A stretch of 64,000 nt of DNA from Jackrogersella multiformis (lineage: Eukaryota; Ascomycota; Sordariomycetes; Xylariales; Hypoxylaceae), in contig CADCXD010000009.1 of NCBI GenBank assembly GCA_902806575.1, positions 310,001-374,000 on the forward strand. The letters are read 5' to 3'. Below are positions 1-11,399 of this stretch, in pieces (position 1 is the stretch's first letter; each line of letters opens with the position of its first letter). A model generated the notes under the pieces. It did no database searches and had not been told where the DNA came from. It was given only the letters and a program-made list of their open reading frames with translations. The position numbers were made by a program, and so were the translations under genes.

Positions 1-225
1 CAAGCGCTCGAGATTTTGAAATGTTGCGAATGCCATCCCGGGTCGCTGTGCCGCACAGCATATGCGCTGGCGTCTGTATGCCAACTGTGTGGAGACAACG
101 ACCGATATGAAAAGTACCTGGAGGTAGGAAACTCGACAGTATCCAAGATTGATGATAAGGAAGTATCAGATTTCGACACTCTTTCGGAGCACTACGATAA
201 ATATGTTCAGGTTGGCCTACGGTAA
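1..225 (+). CDS. 3' end of an unidentified protein gene (partial)
   Basis: The frame starting at base 1 is open from the window edge to a TAA at 223-225, so this is the last ~74 codons of a gene that begins outside. No convincing ATG lies near the edge. The peptide is Cys-rich at its start (KCCECHPGSLCRTAYALA) and then helical and charged. The pattern HPxSLCRTAYALAxVCQ followed by a short helix resembles the C-terminal helical repeats of some fungal TPR-containing proteins, but this is only a resemblance. No domain can be assigned with certainty. Confidence 0.45.
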   Translation, partial: QALEILKCCECHPGSLCRTAYALASVCQLCGDNDRYEKYLEVGNSTVSKIDDKEVSDFDTLSEHYDKYVQVGLR

Positions 226-849
226 CGATATGATGTTTTAAGGGGACTTTACCTAGGTACCTAAGGTACTTAATATCTGTATATGTGACTAGCAAATATT
301 ATTTAAACTAATGAGAGCATGCACTTAAACTTGATAGGGCTGAGCCATCACGACGGAGTCGTATACCCTGAATAGAATAGCTGTCACGAGGCGGATCTAG
401 CGATATGGATACCTAGGTATCAACAACGCTGTTTTTCAACGAGCTCCGAACCTATTTGCTCTGAATCGCGGTATACACAAAGGCATGCTCCCTTTGTCTG
501 TCCTATTTTCCTCACATCCCTTTCTAGGTACCAAAGTACACTTTTAACGGGTCGAAGTCCTGCCAGGTCCATCCCTCCAATAGACCACCTGAGTAGACTT
601 CTAATAATAGGTACATGGTACTTAGGTAGGTTACCTAATGATTTACTATTATCGAGTGTCCTAGGCTCAACAATTAAATGGAAACAGTAATGAAATTCTA
701 TAGCTACCTCCTAGGTAGGTAGACATGCCAATGACGGGAAACTGGTGCATTCAGCATAATCTCCGAGGTTAGAATAAGCTGTACGCCTACCTAGGACTTC
801 TGATATATGACTGTATATCACCTACCTGGTAAGTGTAGTCTTATTTTAG
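226..849. other. Intergenic, AT-rich, with CCTAGG-palindrome copies
   Basis: No gene is seen. The stretch holds several copies of the dispersed palindrome (acctaggtacct at 251-262, atacctaggtat at 409-420, ctacctcctaggtaggtag around 704-722) and lies between the 3' ends of two convergent genes. Confidence 0.6.
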
Positions 850-1893
850 CTAGACAATGTCAGTACTCTTTGCTACCTCTTCCCACTCGTCGCATATCTT
901 CATCATACTCTCACACTTGGCCCTGATTCTTCCCCATCCGTCGCTTCCTAGAGGGACTCGTAACGGTATGTCCTTTCCGCTAGCTACACCCGTTCCCTTG
1001 ACCAAATCAATCATGACTGAAATGCCTTTTTCGGCATCGCCGGGCTCATTGCCCACTATGCCAGCCTCAACCGTGCGGACAGCGGCGTTGAACTGAGCAT
1101 ATTCAGACACACGCGGAGGCACATGGTTGATGTTACTGAAAGCTCGCGTCCGAAAGTAGCCAGGTTCTACGATCAGAACCTTCAGGCCAGGCGCAAACAT
1201 GGCCAACTCTTGAGATAGGCACTCAACGGCACCTGTAAAGGCAATCAATAAGTAGTGCTCTGTGAATTTAAGGGTAGAAGATCGTATAAGTAGAGTAGGC
1301 CGTTGGGAAGAGAAGGTCGCGAAGTAAAATCGGTACAGATGCCAAACTTACCCTCGAGCGCAAACTTACTGGCGCAGTAGCCAGCCGCACCAGGATCAGC
1401 GTGCCAGCCCGCTTGAGAGCTGATGTATAAAAGTGTCCCTTTGTTCTTAGCTCGGAGTTTCGGAAGGAGAGCTTTGGTTATGTTAAGGGGACCATGAAAA
1501 TTGGTGTCGAAGGCATCTTTGAGCTCCTGGGCACTGATATGGGATCAAGAAAATGTTAGATTCACTCGCGAGCGCTACGAGTTGAGTCGATGCTTACGTG
1601 ATCTCTTCGATTGCACCGCTGAGGATATAACCAGCATTGTTCACGACAACATCTATACCATCCGGGTAGATGGTCCACGCCTCAGCCATCTTGGCCTCGA
1701 TCTCGGCAACAGGTGCCGTGACATCGAGATCGAGAATTGTGGCGCCCGTATCAATCAAATGAGCGAGCTTTGACGGAGCATTACGGCCTGTCGCAATGAC
1801 ATTTTCTCCTAAGGAACGAAGTTGGCGAACAAATAGCTCGCCAAAGCCGCTGGAACAGCCGGTAATAAGCCAGGTTTGAGGATTCGTCGCCAT
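850..1893 (-). CDS. Short-chain dehydrogenase/reductase (SDR), 3 exons
   Basis: Exons read as 1598-1893, 1352-1533 and 850-1232. All joins keep frame and give 286 residues, the usual SDR size. The cofactor motif TGCSSGFG is at residues 11-18, NNAG at 85-88, the serine in YISSQAG near 137-138, and the catalytic YxxxK as YCASK with Tyr151 and Lys155. The set is complete, so the enzyme should be an active NAD(P)-dependent classical oxidoreductase, probably cytosolic because no signal peptide is seen. The segment VEPGYFRTRAFS after the active site is typical of the fungal group that resembles 17-beta-HSD/oxidoreductases of specialised metabolism. Substrate cannot be told. Both introns have GTAAG donors. 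The ATG at 1893 is the only good start before the glycine-rich loop. Confidence 0.88.
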
Positions 1894-3350
1894 TACCCAA
1901 CCGGGACTTAGAAACTGTGACTTGATTCAGGGAGAAACTCGAGATTTAAGTCAGGGTTGAATCAGTAAGAGCAATCTCATTATAATAATAAAAAGAAATG
2001 TAAAAGGGTTTAATACCTATTTGTAAGCTACAGTTGAATCACTCTTACTTCAACCCCGCGATAATTTAGTTCTTACTAAAAAGGATCGCTTACGGACCGA
2101 CAAGCTAATCATATCTTAACGAAACCCTCCTCATTTTTTCGATTCCCAATTGATCCAATATTAAATATGTAAGGGAGTCTAGCTCAACATAATTACCTTT
2201 AATAAATCATAATGAAGCAAAAGGTCAAGGGGTAGAGCTGATATATAGGACTGGTACGAAAGAGACAGGGGATTTCATGGGTCAGTACCTGCTTAGGTTA
2301 GGCGTCTTACCAAACACAGGGTTAGGGTTAGGGTTAATTTAACCCGGATAGGCAAAAAAAAAAGCAGCAATACCGAAGTATAACATCACACGCCCAAGCT
2401 TCAAACTAAGATGACTTGGTGATTTATTATCAAAAAATTTAATATAATGCATCCACCTCGGCTTAAATCGTTTCAAATGCGGTTACCAGAAAAGTACCAC
2501 GAGCCAGGCCCAGAATCTGACTCAGTGGCCGTGCTATCAGCTCCAGATCCGGATTTCCCCGGAGCGCTAGCTACGGATGTCCTGATGGCCCGTCCATCAA
2601 GCCTAGTAGTATAATGCGTACCGCTCTCGCTGAGACTCTCACGTGCGCTCACGATTTAGCTATCCTAGTTCAGGCCTTCGGTAACAACGACAGCGCAGTA
2701 TATCGGTGTTGCCGTTTATGTGGTCGTGGTCGTGCCTATGCAAATAGGTGAACCGTCATAGACAGATAGATAAGGAGTGTCGACCGTACCGACGACACAG
2801 CAACCCTTGGTATCTCGATCAACGAAGCTCCAGGGCAGTTTTTGAATCTACGTCAACTGTTAAAGTATATGGGGTAGTGATAAATGAAACATATTGGAAA
2901 GTGGTTAATACTGACCATATGAATGGGGTCAATGGGGAGGGCGCTCGCGACAAGGAGAGATCCTAGGAGGACGCTGATGGCGGAAGGCATGATTGGATCA
3001 AATTGAATGATAAAACCTTTGATAGATAGAATAAATATTGATGTATGATAAATTTCCAAGATTATTATATTGGATGATAGTATCAGGGAAACTTATTAAA
3101 AGGGGTATTTGTTGAGTTGGTGGGTGAAATCCATGGATGTCTCTGGGCTCATTTTATCATGATACAATCTTGGATGGGACTTAAGCAGGTTAGAGGTTAT
3201 CATCATATCACAAATTCTGGCCAAGCCGACTATAAGGCTGCATTCTACCATCCCAAGCAAGCAAATCGCATGATCGAGACTTAGGTTATTTGAACAAATC
3301 GGGTTCCTCGCAGAAATTCACAGCCCGCTAAAACGACAAGCCTTTGGGCT
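1894..3350. other. Intergenic, contains interstitial telomere-type repeat
   Basis: No gene is supported. The gap holds the 5' flank of the SDR gene, an AGGGTTAGGG array at 2318-2337 and low-complexity AT-rich DNA. Short open frames here have no recognisable motifs. Confidence 0.55.
2318..2337 (+). repeat. Interstitial telomere-type repeat (TTAGGG)3
   Basis: The bases read AGGGTTAGGGTTAGGGTTAA, three units of the telomeric hexamer common to filamentous fungi, about 425 bp upstream of the SDR start codon. It could be a relic of double-strand-break repair or a binding site for a Tbf1/TRF-like factor. Confidence 0.85.
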
Positions 3351-4917
3351 TCAGATCTGCTGAGATGGCCAACTATTTCCACTTGTGGCATAACATCTCT
3401 GAAAGATTTCTTCTCTCGTCCACATGATATCTGTAGCTGGATTTCTTTGCTGAAGGAGATTTAGTAGGTGTACGATCCACAATTCTGTATCCATGGACTT
3501 GGCGCTATCGTAGGTTAAAAGGAGAGCTGTTGGATAGTAATGCATGCCAAACGAGCCTACTTTGGCAGCCTGCTCATGAAACATCCAGACTCTCCTACTC
3601 AGCAAGTAATTTTCCTGCTGGCGCTCACGCGATGGATCTCCATCTAATGCAGACAACATATTGTTCGCGACAATGGTGCCGGTTGCATGCAAACAGCAAA
3701 CTCGGGGAATATCATCATTTTCGACGTCGTAGACCTCCTCGACGGGTGATATCGGAGAACAAGCAGTTCTCTTAATGATGAGCGACTCGTCTTCTAGAAT
3801 TTTCTGCAGGGGTGCTTCGATATCTTTGAAGACATCGAGCATTGGCTTCACCCGCGAGCGGATATGATCGATATTTACTTGGCCAGTGTGATACCTTCGC
3901 AGGTCTCTCATCACATCTGGGAACACCGCCATCACGCCGAACACTTTCAACAATAATCTGTTAACAACAGGAAATTCTTGGCGCTCGAAGATCTTCTGCC
4001 ACTGTGGGGCGGCTAAGAAAAACGATTCGTCGCGGGCATAATAGTGAGAGGACTAGTCCTATGTATTAGTTTTTAACGGAATATGTACCAGCGAGATGCT
4101 CACCAGCTCTGAAAGGCTTTCAAGAATCACGCAGAAGACGAGCTTGTCCCTGGCTGCCTCGGGTCCAAGGCGTTCTAAGAGGTATGCAACGCCAGCCAAG
4201 TGGACTGACCAGGTCACGATTAAATATGGCAGTTCGGTTGCCGTAGCAATAGTGGCCTGCAGCAAATTGAGTAGAGAACTATACCCTCAAGACTAGGAGT
4301 ACTGACCTCAACTCTCCACATGACCAAAGTCGCTAACAGAGTTTCTATCCGTTTTATTTGGTTAGAATCTTGGAGAGCATGTCTCAGATCTCGCAAAGCC
4401 GAGCAGTACAATTTGAGATCCAGTTTTCTTTCGGGCCTTGGCCAAGCTGATTGTCGTTTTCGCGCATCTGAGAGACAGGATACCGCCCCGGTCAAAGCCG
4501 CCGAGCTGTCGAGCATGGCCGGAACGTCTCGCAAGAGATGTGCGAAGCTGGAGAAGCCGAAGGTCTTAGCTTGGGAGGTCAATAGAGACATAAGCTCAGC
4601 ACCGACTCGAGTCTCATGAGTTGCCGGCACTGACGGAAATATCTTAGGTTGCTCGTTTGAAACTATTGGGACAATTCGACGTGACCTCGGATGTCCGACT
4701 TGGGTAACATGTGGGGGTCCCTCCGTGGCGGTCTCTGCGACAAACTTCACCCTGTCTGGTGGTCCTGAACAATGCTGCTTGCCCTTCCGACATTGCCCAC
4801 ATGTCGGCCATTGCTGGTCACACTATTGAGTGTTAGTCGAAGTCGGTCTAACGGTGATAACCCTACTTTAATCTTCCGCTGCCTACAAGATGTACAGCGG
4901 GTACTCCAGGCCACCAT
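3351..4917 (-). CDS. Zn2Cys6 binuclear-cluster transcription factor, 4 exons
   Basis: Exons 4867-4917, 4307-4822, 4104-4256 and 3351-4052 join in frame to 473 residues. Splicing restores a perfect fungal zinc cluster: Cys8, Cys11, Cys18, Cys25, Cys28, Cys35 (C-x2-C-x6-C-x6-C-x2-C-x6-C). The first intron cuts exactly between Lys17 and Cys18, so without splicing the finger is lost. The rest is helical, in the style of the fungal-specific regulatory region (about residues 100-470) of regulators with a very N-terminal cluster. No pathway can be inferred; the nearest genes are an SDR (same strand, downstream) and the E2/F-box gene. The last intron uses the acceptor in GGACTAG, because the nearer ATAG would put a stop in frame. 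Expected nuclear. Confidence 0.85.
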
Positions 4918-6057
4918 ATGGAGCAAGCTTTATTCTACCGAGGTAGGTGTTAGAGAATTGGTAAGTGTTTGTATAAAGTCTATTATTGTATTATATTGGC
5001 TGAGATTAAATCACTCCGTGGATTCTGCAGAGCCGAGTTATAGTAATATAGATTGAAACTCGGAGATCAAAAAATCTCGGTTTTGTCATTCGGCCTTAGG
5101 TACTCATACATAGGTTCTAAATATGGCTACACTACGGTAAGGGTAGGGAGGTAAGCCCTAGGCTTAATGCATGCATCGAATAGCTGACCTAAGCTTGATA
5201 TCGTACCTATTGAGATCCCAACTAGCCAGAACGAAATTAGATTGTATGCTGGACATGATGTGGCAAAATATCCGGTTATTGTTGTCGTTAAGTCCACCTG
5301 GGTAGGTGTGTAGGTATGCGGTATTTATCTGTAACTAAAGTAAAATATCTACCTACGTATCGTTGGACTAAGTGCGGACAGTTATAACGATACTGTACTA
5401 AATTATATGGGTAACTACCCCGTAATTATTTAATCAATGCTTATTACCAATATAATGCATATAAGTTCCCTAAGTAAGTGTTTTAAGGGATATATATGCA
5501 CAGTATAAGTTATTACTTGCTACGGTCTACTTATTGTTTGAGGTAGGTTAGGTACCTAGCTTAGTCGGACGTTATTCTACTCGATCTCTCGAAAATATTT
5601 CATATCTTATTAAAAGGTCAGAAATATTTCGTTTATTCACTAGGCATATATGACATAAGAGTTTCCAGATAAAGATCCCATACCACTAATTCATCATGAC
5701 TATCCATGGAAAGTAAAAGTTACGAAAAGGAGAAAAAAGGGGGAGGGGTTCGTGCGGTGGGGGCGGTGGCGTGAGGATGTGGAATCACGCCCATACGTGC
5801 TTATCTCAGCCTTGATGTTAGTAATAAAGCTCTAGGATGACATATTATGTCGGTAAGCTTGGCAATACATTATGAATAATTTCCTCGAATTTCTTTATTC
5901 AGCTAGGTTCAGTCGCTAGTAAAGTCTACACTCGTAGAACCTTCAGTCTAGGTCAGTGACTATACTACCACCCACACCTGCAGCGCCTTTCCCGACGTAG
6001 AGCTCTGTTAAAATACAGACATGCCTACCTCGGTACCTAATACTGCTGCTTTCCGCC
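4918..6057. other. Intergenic, AT-rich
   Basis: About 1.1 kb with no supported gene. It contains fragments of the CCTAGG/GGTACC motif (for example around 5540-5560) and a purine-rich run of As and Gs near 5730-5752. It includes the promoter of the Zn2Cys6 gene and the 3' flank of the E2/F-box gene. Confidence 0.5.
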
Positions 6058-8064
6058 TCATTGACTACCTCCATTACGAGCTCCGTGATGGCTGCGGTTA
6101 TTGGGGAAGAAGCTGCCACAATGGGCGTATGCGTTCGCATTCCAATTTTCATACAGCCATCGAGCGTCGCCATTAACCCAGGTACTACGAGTCCTATACA
6201 TGTCCTTGTCTTTTTTAACTCGCAATAGCAAGGCATACTTTCGCGGCATGCCCCACGTCGAATATCCCTTATTCATGCTTGCGAAGACTGTTTTCCGCAG
6301 CACGTTGGTGAAGGTTTGGGGATCTGGGACATTTTGGAGACCCATCTGCTTGAGGAACGCTGGAAAGTCGTTTATAGTGTGCAGGAGGCGAATAGTCTCC
6401 GATAACTCCCGCGCTGCGTTGTGGGGAGGGGCACCGTGTCGATCAAATAGCTCATCACGAACCTGGGCTAGGGTTTTCTCGTGGGAAGGCCGTGCCGTGC
6501 GGCGGAATAGTTCCGAGAACATCAGTAGCCGATATGAGGTTCGAGAACCCTGGAAAGTCTTGTCAAGGCGGTAGGCCGACACCGGGGTTATCTCGATATG
6601 TGAAAGCTCGGGCATGTAGGCTCCTTTCTTATCAAAGAGCCAAACGACGTTTCTCGTGATGGCTTCAAGGATAATAGCTTTCATGAGCTCCTCGGTCACT
6701 TCGACGTCGGAAATCAGCAAGGCGATAAGAAGATGCCCAAGATTGGGGCAGTCGGCTTTAGACTGTTTTCCATCCATGAAGTTTTGGAGAAGGGAATTAG
6801 AATGCTCGACTAGGGAGTGATCTTCGGTGGCGAGGCAGACGAGCAGGTGGAACAGGTGGAAATACGAATCGATCGCCTTTTCTGAGGCGTGACGGAGGTT
6901 ACTCTTGTGAGAATCGGGCCCCTGAGGATCAGCTACCTGATTCAGTCGAACGACCACATCGTTCATGAACGTGAAGAGAACCTGTGCTTCGCCGAAAGGT
7001 CCAACACTCTTGATCTCGGGTTTTATCGCATTGAGTGAAATCCCGACATCCCTCTTAACTCGTCGCCAATGCTGGTGTGAAATCGGCAAGCCAAGCCAAT
7101 GCTTAATAGGGAGACTGTTGATCGACTGGCGAATATTCCAGTCTCTATAGGCCTCTTGTGACAGGAAGTCAAACTCCGAAGCAATGTGGCCACGGTGGGT
7201 TGATACGCCTACGCCAAGCTTGACTGACCGATAATCCTGCTTGAGGCAGAAACACTGTAGCTCGCGCTGCCTCACGATATCGAAATCTCTTATCACCCGA
7301 CTGATCCTTGGCCAGGCAGAAGCGAAGCTTGTCAGTTGTTCAAAGTCCAACTTATCCAGGACAAAGAGTAGTAGTTCGTTTGGTAGACGGTCGATCTGGC
7401 ATGTCGTTACCTTCTGGGATTGAATCAACTTACTGTACAGTATAGTCTTGACTGAGTTCTTCGTTTGTTTTGGTTGTTCTGCCGCGCCTAAAAGTGTGGG
7501 CCACTGATTTGGGTCACTACCGACGCGTGCGTCATAGGGTTTATATCTAGAGTTAAGTCTTTTAGATATAGGTTGCTGTCGATTGGCTTGGCCGAACCCA
7601 CAATGGTGGCACTGAAGGTCGTCAATAAGAGCCCGATCGGTGTTTTTGTAATTTTCCAGATTCCGCTGGCCACCGTAGTCTTGCTCAAGACTGTCACTGG
7701 AGAAAAAACTCAACAACTGGATTGCGATGCCCTTAAGCGTATACGCGGGCGTGTATTCTTCATTGCGACGTAGAATAGTTGCGCAAATGTAATCATAAAA
7801 GACGTTCGGGTGGGTAACTCTCGAATTCATCTTAACCTCTGGGGGATGTACGGGATAGTATGGGGAGAAGCGGACGGTCATATGTAACGGTTTGTAATTG
7901 GTAGGGGTCAGGACTAAACATGCCACTGAAAGGTCCTCGTCATAGCTGTGAAACGTGATATTCGGATACGGCTTCTCAACAAGTTCCTTGATGTCTAAAA
8001 GGAGACGGCGTTGTCGAAGTAGAGCACCATTATCCCGTTCAGACATATCAGTAGAATGAGGCAT
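6058..8064 (-). CDS. E2 ubiquitin-conjugating-like domain fused to an F-box
   Basis: One intron-free frame of 668 residues. Residues ~15-125 look like an E2 (UBC) fold: the HPPEVKMNSRVTHPN stretch with HPN at 85-87 and a cysteine at 94 in YICATIL, the place of the E2 catalytic Cys. The linker carries a CxxC pair (residues 152, 155). Residues ~224-262 (IDRLPNELLLFVLDKLDFEQ...) match an F-box, which would bind Skp1. The remaining ~400 residues are helical and unassigned and may receive substrate. The combination suggests a protein joining ubiquitin loading and SCF recruitment. Similar fungal architectures exist, but the function is not established to my knowledge. No signal peptide; cytosol or nucleus likely. 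The ATG at 8064 is followed by a second Met at residue 7. Confidence 0.8.
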   Translation of the reverse strand: MPHSTDMSERDNGALLRQRRLLLDIKELVEKPYPNITFHSYDEDLSVACLVLTPTNYKPLHMTVRFSPYYPVHPPEVKMNSRVTHPNVFYDYICATILRRNEEYTPAYTLKGIAIQLLSFFSSDSLEQDYGGQRNLENYKNTDRALIDDLQCHHCGFGQANRQQPISKRLNSRYKPYDARVGSDPNQWPTLLGAAEQPKQTKNSVKTILYSKLIQSQKVTTCQIDRLPNELLLFVLDKLDFEQLTSFASAWPRISRVIRDFDIVRQRELQCFCLKQDYRSVKLGVGVSTHRGHIASEFDFLSQEAYRDWNIRQSINSLPIKHWLGLPISHQHWRRVKRDVGISLNAIKPEIKSVGPFGEAQVLFTFMNDVVVRLNQVADPQGPDSHKSNLRHASEKAIDSYFHLFHLLVCLATEDHSLVEHSNSLLQNFMDGKQSKADCPNLGHLLIALLISDVEVTEELMKAIILEAITRNVVWLFDKKGAYMPELSHIEITPVSAYRLDKTFQGSRTSYRLLMFSELFRRTARPSHEKTLAQVRDELFDRHGAPPHNAARELSETIRLLHTINDFPAFLKQMGLQNVPDPQTFTNVLRKTVFASMNKGYSTWGMPRKYALLLRVKKDKDMYRTRSTWVNGDARWLYENWNANAYAHCGSFFPNNRSHHGARNGGSQ

Positions 8065-9325
8065 CTTGGCAACGTGAGAATGCTAGCCTAGGTAGGTAGA
8101 CAGGTCGTTCGGTGAATACTTAGAAATTAAAGAATGAAGAGACCTTGGTCGTGATATCGTAGAAATACTGCGTGTTTGCCGGATTATGAGCTATTGATGA
8201 ATGTCTTGAGGTAAGATTTATCGACTCGAGTTGCAGAGTTGCACTAGTGATGAATGATAGCACAGGAAAGGAACGCGGTTACATCTATATATAGGGATCT
8301 CAACAGCTTTGAATACATTTTCCAAGTTTAAAAATTAGGAATAGTTTCCTAAGGGATCAGGTCAACTCGTAGTCCTAGGTGTTTCTACCAAGAATCCTGA
8401 TAAAGCCTTAGGTTAGGCAGCTGTGCACGTTGGTGGGCACCTACGGCTACAGACAGCATATTTCGGCTTTTGACTCATGTCGGTCACTGTAGTAAGAGAC
8501 CCACTGTACACTGCCCCTATTTTTACTACTTTCAGCTCGCCGTGCGCTGAATGCGGCGGTGTGATTTTTCAGTTGGGCTGTGCTCTAGCCACATTAATAG
8601 TGCTAACAGTGGCACTATGAGCCAGGGAATAGCGCATCCAGGCCGTTCAATACAGCATTATCAACTCTTTCAGAATCAATGTAAAATGGTTCACTCGTTA
8701 TAATGCGACTTCGATTGGAGTGTACTGACTGAATAATATTGTTGCATAAGATGAAATATCAACATTGAGAAAGAAAACAAAACAAAAAGATGAACTAGGT
8801 AGCTTACAATTTTTCATCCTCTTAACCTTAGGTTGATGAGAAGATTGCCTCGCCTTTTTATTCAGAGTAAGCCATCTACCACACAATCCACCAGCCAAAG
8901 AGTTCCTATTAGCTCCTTAGAGGTATCCAAACCCCCTTTAAAATAGAGCATGAATAATACCTTTGAGGTGTTTAAGGCCACACATGCTTTGAAATTAAAA
9001 GATATTTCTCTTGAGATCTCGATCGTTGGCGAACCGCAAGTTGCTCGGCCAGAAACGACAAGGACTATCCAATGCAAGGCATAACCCATAGTCCGAGTGA
9101 TCTAATCGAGGCTCATACTGGATATAAGCACTCAAGCTTTCAATTTATAGGTAGTTCTAGAATTTCAATTAACTGTGCGATAACTGTTGCGACCAATAAT
9201 CTTTTCATAATAACCACGTTTACCAACCAGCAGTTCATCTAGTACCTGCGTAAATAGTATCTATTAGTGAGGTTGAAAGCTGCACGGGGGACAAAATGTA
9301 ACAGGAAGAAAAATGAAATAAAAAG
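8065..9325. other. Intergenic between E2/F-box gene and tRNA-Cys
   Basis: No supported gene. A cctaggtaggtag copy lies at about 8087-8099, just 5' of the E2/F-box start codon. Open frames at 8.7-9.1 kb lack motifs. Confidence 0.5.
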
Positions 9326-9397
9326 AGGAGCGGGCCGGAATCGAACCAGCGACCTTCGGAACTGCAGTCCGCTGCTCTACCTCTGAGCTACTGCTCC
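9326..9397 (-). tRNA. tRNA-Cys (anticodon GCA)
   Basis: The minus strand folds as a cloverleaf: acceptor GGAGCAG/CCGCTCC (one A-C mismatch), D-arm GCTC...GAGC, anticodon loop CTGCAGT with GCA at 9363-9365, T-arm GCTGG-TTCGATT-CCGGC. The internal promoter boxes TAGCTCAGAGG and GGTTCGATTCC are intact. Position 73 is T, the discriminator expected for Cys, and a T-run follows as Pol III terminator. No intron. Both the acceptor and the top of the anticodon stem have one mismatch. Confidence 0.85.
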
Positions 9398-9796
9398 ATT
9401 TCTCAGAGATAATAAAATTATCCCTAATTACTATTTATGACCCGATTTCCAGAACTAGTGGGGTAATTTCCAATGAGGGGTTATCACGTGAAGAGTGGTT
9501 TATTTGGAACGTACTGGGCGTCCACTGTCATTATTAATTTCGAAGAGCTTTTTACCGCTGAATTATAAGATCAGGTAACTTTCTTTTATAAATCTCCTTG
9601 TTTGACTATTTTGAATCCATGGATTTTCATGAATTAATTGAAAATTAAACCACCCAAGTTTAAACGTACACAAGACAGCCTTGTCTGAATACCTAGGCAA
9701 GTTTTCTTTCCTTAGTGTACCTAGTTTCTAATAAGCCTTGTAATTATTTACCCCCTGAAATCCCTTGCGCCTTATTCAGGTATGAATCAGATAACC
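9398..9796. other. Intergenic, AT-rich
   Basis: Nothing recognised; it lies between the tRNA-Cys 5' flank and the 3' end of the DUF1593 gene. Confidence 0.5.
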
Positions 9797-11399
9797 TCAA
9801 TCATCATATCCGCAAACAACTCTCATGTACCTCCTAATGGGATATGGTCCTGCCTTGTTGGTAACTTGCAACAATATATGGAAGTCACTCACGATCCCAG
9901 TGTCGGGATTTCTTCCTGATTGCGGCGCCGTAATTTGAACTTTGGTGCCGAGCGTTACGTTGGTGAAGCCGGCATCGTTGAAATTGAGTATGCCGCTTGA
10001 TCCCGCCGGAGGCTCGAGGGCCTTGATCGTCACATTTGATGGAAACGTAGTGGGCTGTGCATAGAAAGTCCACTGAAACTCCAAACGGCTGTTGTCCGTG
10101 GGATTGTCGGGGTCAAATGTAAGCCCTGCATCGAACGTGTACGTTTCGTTACTTTTTACACGAACAAAGACAGGATCGGGGCCTTGATTGCCATTGATAT
10201 TCAAGACAGGTGGATGTCCAACCGCTGAAAAGTTTGACGTGAGAGTCCATTGCATCCGAGCCGCGAAGTCGTCTTGGTAGGCTGCACGCCAACGCCAGAT
10301 GGTTGCCTGATTTGTTGCATAGGTTTGCCCGTCGACTCCGATCACAGTATCTCGCGCATCAACAAAGTGATTGGTTTCAATCCCGTGAGCCCAGTCCACC
10401 GGAGCCTCCGGCCGATTATATCTACCTCCCCAAGAACCCCATTCGATGTGATCACGATAACCAAGACCGTTCTGGACTAACCACAGGAAGCTAGGGGTAT
10501 CGCCTTCCATCCCGTATACGATCTGTGGGTAGAGAGAACCTAGAGGCCCACGGCGAATGTTAGCATCTAGCCACGGATTTTGAACAACAGTTGAGTTGGC
10601 ACAAGGACACCCGACTAGATTTATCCCTGCCCATGTTGATACTTGATAATCGTTCCATGCGTGGATGGACACTATATAAAATACATCAGGGTAATGAGCA
10701 CGGATCCAGACACCCGTGTTATCTTGGTCGGATATCGTGTATAATCTGATTCGGGATCTTAGATCCCTAGCTTCGGAAGGCGACATAGTCTGGTCCATGT
10801 AAAGTAATGCCTGGGCGAGTGTGTTGGTTCCACCCCAACCAGCTACGAAAAGTGGTTCCTCAGATTCCTGAAGGGTGAGGATAATGTGCTTGGCACCATC
10901 ACTCAAAGGCTGATGCAATGCTGCTTTTCCATAAATCTGAAGTAGATTAGCACAGGTGCCCTCATCATACGCATAAGTCGAAGTATAAGAGGCTCACAGC
11001 AGGTCCTGACGTTATGAGAGACAGCAATTGGTCGGCCCTCTGATAGGATGCGTCTGGATTAACATGTTGGTTCAGGTTTTCGACAACTTCTCCATAGGCG
11101 TTGATTATCCTTCGCATCTCTTCTGGATGGGTCGCGTTTTGGAGCCACCAGGAAGTCGTTGCGCAAATTCCTCGAGTGTCGAACTCGTTTGAGTAAAGAA
11201 GGTAGCGTATGAGAGACATCGAATCGTCTGGCTCATTGAGAATATCCGACATTATGAAAATTCGCGGCTTATAAGTAAATGACTGGAGCTTGGTAAGATC
11301 CCCGCCACTCTCGCAGCTGGAGTTACTTGTGTTCGCCCATCCTACATACAATGTAAGATGAGTTACTATCACGAGAATGATTGAATTTAAAAGCGCCAT
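9797..11399 (-). CDS. Secreted DUF1593 protein (nucleoside-hydrolase-like, cellulose-binding Sde182 type)
   Basis: Exons 10998-11399 and 9797-10936 join in frame to 513 residues. A hydrophobic signal peptide is clear at the N-terminus (MALLNSIILVIVTHLTLYVGWA). The first half carries the hallmarks of DUF1593: an FIMSDILNEPDDSMSLIRYL segment, the aspartate-rich loop of the nucleoside-hydrolase fold, a SWWL motif and a GWGGTNTLAQAL segment. The second half (about residues 380-510) looks like a beta-sandwich. Function is unproven in the family; members sit in polysaccharide-degradation loci. It is divergent from the GH106-like gene with 835 bp between start codons, which supports joint control and a role in plant cell-wall sugar use. 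Expected extracellular. Confidence 0.88.
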
